NCBI RefSeq assembly: GCF_002845745.1
Contig: NZ_PIUM01000032.1
Location: 1 to 64,000 of the forward strand
Direction of reading: 5' to 3'
Source of the DNA: Telmatospirillum siberiense
GTDB lineage: Bacteria; Pseudomonadota; Alphaproteobacteria; Rhodospirillales; Magnetospirillaceae
DNA length: 64,000 nucleotides
Positions 61,070 to 64,000 of the stretch are shown in pieces (the first letter of the stretch is position 1; each line of letters begins with the position of its first letter). The translations under genes and the position numbers were made by a program. The notes beneath the pieces are model-generated. The model was not told where the DNA came from, ran no database searches, and saw only the letters and a program-made list of their open reading frames with translations.

Positions 61070-62710
61070 TCAGGGAATGGTGCCCGGCAGCAGGTAGCCC
61101 TGAATGGTGGTCAGGATACCGACGATGATCACGAAGAAGAGGCTGCTTTTCAGGGTGAATTTGAACAGTTCGGATTCGCGGCCGACCATGCCCACCGCGG
61201 CGCAGGCCACGGCGATCGACTGCGGCGAGATCATCTTGCCGATGGTGCCGCCGGTCGTATTGGCCGCCACCAGAAGAATGTCGCTGACGCCGATCTGCTG
61301 GGCCGTGGCCCCTTGCAGGGCGCAGAACAGGGCGTTGGCCGAAGTGTCCGAGCCGGTCAGGAAGACGCCGACCCAGCCCAGCACGGGAGAGAAGAAGGTA
61401 AAGGCGCTTCCCGATTCGGCGAACATCAGGGCCAGGGTCGATGACAGGCCCGAATAGTTGCAGACATAGGCGAAGGCCACCACGGAGCCGATGGTCCAGA
61501 TCGGCTTCTTGAGGTCGTTCAGCACCTCGAAGAAGGTGGAAACGCCCATCGAGACCTTCGCCCGGACAACCATCATCGAGACGACGGCGGCGACCAGGAT
61601 CGCGGTGCCGGTGGCCGAAACCAGATTGAGGCTGAAGCTGGCGGGGTAGGCGGTGAGGACCTTGGCGATCGGCGGAGCCTTCAGGACCATCTTGTCCAGA
61701 TAGGGCACGGCGAAGGTGATCGTGGTCTCGTAAAGGGCGCCGCCCTTGGCGAACAGGACCTTGAAGAAGGGCAGGTTCCAGAGCACCACCGACAAGGTCA
61801 GGATGATATAGGGCGACCAGGCCATGAAGATCTGTCCGCCGGTATAGGTTTTGTTCTCGCCGGCGGCCTTGCTGTGCTTGAAGCGGAAGATATTCTTCGG
61901 TTTCCAGAACTTCAGGAAGATGGCGGTGCCGATCAGGCTGAAGATCGAGCCCAGGATGGCCGGCAGCTCGAAGCCGATATAGTTGGAGGCGAGCAACTGT
62001 CCGACGTCGAAGGTGACAGCAGCCACCAGGACCGCCGGCCAAGTTTCCTTGACGCCTTTCCATCCGTCCATGATGAAGATGACCCAGAAGGGAACCAGCA
62101 GCGTCAGCACGGCCAGCACCCGGCCGGCTTCGGCGCCCATCCTGAAGGCGTCAACGCCCGCGACCTGGGCCCCGACGAGGATCGGAATGCCCATGGCGCC
62201 GAAGGCGACCGGGGCGGTGTTGGCGATCAGGCAGAGGCCGGCGGCATAGATCGGCTCGAAGCCCATGCCGACCAGCAGGGCCGAGGTGATGGCGACCGGA
62301 GCGCCGAAACCGGCGGCCCCTTCGAGGAAGGCGCCGAACGAGAAGCCGATCAGCAGCATCTGCAGCCGCTGGTCCTCGGTGACCGAGACGATGGACGAGC
62401 GGATGATCTCGAACTGACCGGTCTTGACGGTGAGCTTATAGAGGAACACCGCGGCAATGATGATCCAGGCGATCGGCCACAGGCCGAAACAGAACCCGTC
62501 ACCCACGGCGGCCAGTGCGGTGGTGACCGGCATATGATAGAAGAGCACGGCGACCAGCAAGGCGATCACCACGGTGACGGTGCCGGCGACATGCCCTTTC
62601 ATCTTGAAGACGGTCAGGGCCAGGAAAAAGAAAATGATCGGCAAAGCGGCCACCAACGACGATAGCCATAGGTTGCCCAGCGGATCGTATACCTGCGTCC
62701 AAGTTTGCAT
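61070..62710 (-). CDS. lctP: L-lactate permease (LctP family)
   Basis: Inner-membrane proton-coupled lactate/glycolate permease, 546 aa with about 13 hydrophobic segments. Family blocks include [47 protein letters not shown] and [16 protein letters not shown]. The start at 62710 has GAGGAG six bases upstream; the in-frame upstream ATG adds 20 unlikely residues. No lactate dehydrogenase gene adjoins it. A glycolate role next to malate synthase G is conceivable but not shown. Confidence 0.93.
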   Translation of the reverse strand: MQTWTQVYDPLGNLWLSSLVAALPIIFFFLALTVFKMKGHVAGTVTVVIALLVAVLFYHMPVTTALAAVGDGFCFGLWPIAWIIIAAVFLYKLTVKTGQFEIIRSSIVSVTEDQRLQMLLIGFSFGAFLEGAAGFGAPVAITSALLVGMGFEPIYAAGLCLIANTAPVAFGAMGIPILVGAQVAGVDAFRMGAEAGRVLAVLTLLVPFWVIFIMDGWKGVKETWPAVLVAAVTFDVGQLLASNYIGFELPAILGSIFSLIGTAIFLKFWKPKNIFRFKHSKAAGENKTYTGGQIFMAWSPYIILTLSVVLWNLPFFKVLFAKGGALYETTITFAVPYLDKMVLKAPPIAKVLTAYPASFSLNLVSATGTAILVAAVVSMMVVRAKVSMGVSTFFEVLNDLKKPIWTIGSVVAFAYVCNYSGLSSTLALMFAESGSAFTFFSPVLGWVGVFLTGSDTSANALFCALQGATAQQIGVSDILLVAANTTGGTIGKMISPQSIAVACAAVGMVGRESELFKFTLKSSLFFVIIVGILTTIQGYLLPGTIP

Positions 62711-62886
62711 AGTTGCTCCTCGTGTCGGCCGAGAGCCAATCGGATTGAATGCAGGCGTCGAGGGAGCCACCTTTTGCAGATCGTGGTCTCCCCTCCGCTG
62801 ATCGTGTCATCCCACTCCCGGATGACGATCGCGCCCAGATCGCTTCCCCCCTTAGATGGCCTTCGGCTAGCCAATGCGGGGAATGG

Positions 62887-62912
62887 TAAAGTAAATTGAC
62901 CACTAAAGTAAA
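62887..62912. promoter_or_regulatory. direct repeats upstream of lctP
   Basis: TAAAGTAAA occurs at 62887-62895 and 62904-62912, start-to-start distance 17 bp, in a short AT-rich island about 180 bp upstream of lctP. Spacing near two helical turns would suit dimeric regulator binding. It may be coincidence. Confidence 0.3.
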
Positions 62913-63016
62913 GCAGGTAATAAACTCCGCACCGCGTGATGCCACTGGAATGGGGTTTTTCCATCCAAATAGAACCCTTTATCGTGACGAGGCCGGGCGG
63001 TTCGATTGCGAAAAGT

Positions 63017-63144
63017 GCCTGTTGATAAATTATCGGATCAACAGGCGCTAAGCCCGAGCGGCGCTTCTCGCCCGCCGAAGCGGAGCGCAGGCGTCATATG
63101 GAATCTTAGGGTTTGGAGCGATTATTTCGCGACAAACCCTAAGA
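63017..63144. repeat. three consecutive stem-loops
   Basis: Stem 1: GCCTGTTGAT (63017-63026) with 63037-63046, 10 bp. Stem 2: CGCTTC (63062-63067) with GAAGCG (63077-63082). Stem 3: TCTTAGGGTTTG (63104-63115) with 63133-63144, 12 bp, continued inside by GCGA/TCGC. The array lies upstream of the pseudouridine synthase gene. It could be a REP/BIME-like cluster or a structured leader. Confidence 0.7.
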
Positions 63145-63222
63145 GTGTTTTTCGTACGACAAGCCGGGTTGGAGCCAAGCGCGGCGCAAGGTAGAATGCC
63201 GGCCGGATTGAGGTGAATTATC

Positions 63223-63975
63223 GTGGACGCTGCGCTCTTCACACCCGAGGCCATGATGGCCCGGGTGCTTTACCGGGATGCCCTTATGCTCGTGCTCGAC
63301 AAGCCGGCCGGCCTGGCGGTGCACGCGGGCGGCAAGAAGAGCGAGCATCTGGGGCTTTATCTCGACCATTTGCGGTTCGGCCTGCCGCAGGCGCCGGAAC
63401 TGGCCCATCGGCTGGACCGTGATACCTCGGGGTGCCTGGTGTTCGGCCGGCATCGCCAGGCTTTGAAGCGCCTGGGCGCCCTGTTCGCGCATGGGCGGGT
63501 GGAAAAGACCTATTGGGCGGTGACCGTGGGGGAACCCCCAGGGGAATCGGGCGTCATCGACAAGCCCCTGGCCAAGATCAAACCGACCTACGGCTGGCAT
63601 ATGAAGGTCGATCCGCACGGACAGCCGTCCGCCACCGAATGGCGCCTGCTGGGGCGGACCGGGCGTTTGTCCTGGCTCGAATGCCGTCCTCTGACCGGTC
63701 GGACCCATCAGATCCGGGTGCATCTGGCCTCGATCGGCTGTCCGATCGTCGGCGACGGCGTCTATGGAAAGGGAACGGCGGATCTTCTCTCGCCCCATCT
63801 GCATCTGCATGCGCGCCGCATCAGCGTGCCGCTTTATCCGAAGAAATCTCCGGTCATCGTCACGGCGCCGGTGGCGCCGCATCTGACCGATCTTTTGCGA
63901 TCCTGCGGCTGGGCGGACGAGGAGCCGTCGCCGGTGGACGCCCAACCGGTCCTTGAAATCCTGGGGGAGGGGTGA
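63223..63975 (+). CDS. RluA-family RNA pseudouridine synthase
   Basis: Converts uridine to pseudouridine in rRNA or tRNA. It is 250 aa from a GTG at 63223 with GAGGTG about 8 bases upstream. The catalytic aspartate is D65 in AHRLDRDTSGCLVF, preceded by VLDKPAGLAVHAGG and followed by CRPLTGRTHQIRVHLASIG, all standard RluA-family blocks. There is no N-terminal S4 domain. The target base cannot be told. The following frame begins at once, suggesting an operon. Confidence 0.92.
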   Translation: MDAALFTPEAMMARVLYRDALMLVLDKPAGLAVHAGGKKSEHLGLYLDHLRFGLPQAPELAHRLDRDTSGCLVFGRHRQALKRLGALFAHGRVEKTYWAVTVGEPPGESGVIDKPLAKIKPTYGWHMKVDPHGQPSATEWRLLGRTGRLSWLECRPLTGRTHQIRVHLASIGCPIVGDGVYGKGTADLLSPHLHLHARRISVPLYPKKSPVIVTAPVAPHLTDLLRSCGWADEEPSPVDAQPVLEILGEG

Positions 63976-63976
63976 A

Positions 63977-64000
63977 TTGAGAGTCCTGGTCGTCGGCGCG
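63977..64000 (+). CDS. start of a probable nucleotide-binding protein (partial)
   Basis: After the preceding stop a TTG opens a frame reading MRVLVVGA up to the window edge. Hydrophobic VLVVGA is the usual first strand of a Rossmann-type NAD(P)/FAD-binding fold. Only eight codons are present, so family and start are tentative. Confidence 0.4.

Larger units (their letters stand above)
62711..63222. other. lctP-rluA divergent intergenic region with several stem-loops
   Basis: A 512-bp gap. From lctP outwards it holds a 7-bp palindrome (GTCATCC at 62806 with GGATGAC at 62820), two direct repeats of TAAAGTAAA (62887 and 62904), and three stem-loops between 63017 and 63144. No coding sequence is convincing. 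The direct repeats are a candidate regulator site for lctP. Confidence 0.55.

Overview
This is a GC-rich chromosomal window that looks alphaproteobacterial, most likely from a Rhodospirillales (Magnetospirillum-like) organism. The basis is the high GC with tightly packed, often ATGA-overlapping operons, two large methyl-accepting chemotaxis proteins, a sox/flavocytochrome c gene set, an LctP-type lactate permease, malate synthase G and isoquinoline-oxidoreductase-type molybdoenzyme genes. No rRNA, tRNA, CRISPR, integrase or insertion sequence was recognised. Bases 1-19 are the Tn5/Nextera mosaic end, so the window starts at a contig end that carries library adapter.

Layout. (1) 0.2-7.5 kb: a branched-chain-amino-acid-type ABC importer (binding protein, LivH, LivM, LivG, LivF) runs straight into an M20 metallopeptidase and an amidase. 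(2) 7.6-9.5 kb: two small unrecognised proteins in AT-rich DNA and a LysR regulator transcribed away from the next block. (3) 9.8-23.5 kb, plus strand: SDR, dihydroorotase-like amidohydrolase, deaminase-like amidohydrolase, Rieske oxygenase, glutamine-synthetase-like ligase, TonB-dependent receptor with its own ExbB, ExbD and TonB, DUF1445 (D-glutamate cyclase-like) protein, PhyH dioxygenase and a second SDR. (4) 23.5-34 kb: an orphan NMT1/THI5-like binding protein on the minus strand, divergent from a 2-oxoglutarate/Fe(II) oxygenase, HyuA, HyuB, a Tat-exported propeller-amidohydrolase and a COG0523 GTPase. (5) 34-39.8 kb, minus strand: an SBP-less SsuBC/TauBC-type transporter (ATPase plus two permeases), a third SDR, a cystathionine beta-lyase-like PLP enzyme and an aldehyde dehydrogenase.

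Blocks 3-5 together look like one uncharacterised scavenging and catabolic island. An energised outer-membrane receptor and an ABC importer would bring in a nitrogen-rich, probably cyclic-amide compound. Three oxygenases would oxidise it, at least five amide or ring hydrolases would open it, and an SDR/ALDH/C-S lyase set would finish it. The substrate cannot be read from sequence. 5-Oxoproline-type intermediates are one hypothesis, because DUF1445 and HyuAB co-occur with a glutamine-synthetase-like ligase.

(6) 40-42.5 kb: pirin, a decayed chemoreceptor fragment, a small hypothetical protein and a PlsC-type acyltransferase. (7) 42.5-49.2 kb, minus strand: IorAB-like molybdoenzyme, small cytochrome c, flavocytochrome c flavoprotein, SoxX, SoxY, SoxZ and SoxA, with no SoxB or SoxCD here and a non-canonical SoxY tail. 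Two palindromic repeat elements sit in this operon. (8) 49.4-64 kb: PAP2 phosphatase, a small zinc-ribbon protein, malate synthase G, an AraC-type response regulator with a 7TM-DISM hybrid kinase, two convergent chemoreceptors, a lactate permease, a stem-loop-rich spacer, an RluA-family pseudouridine synthase, and the first eight codons of a probable nucleotide-binding protein.
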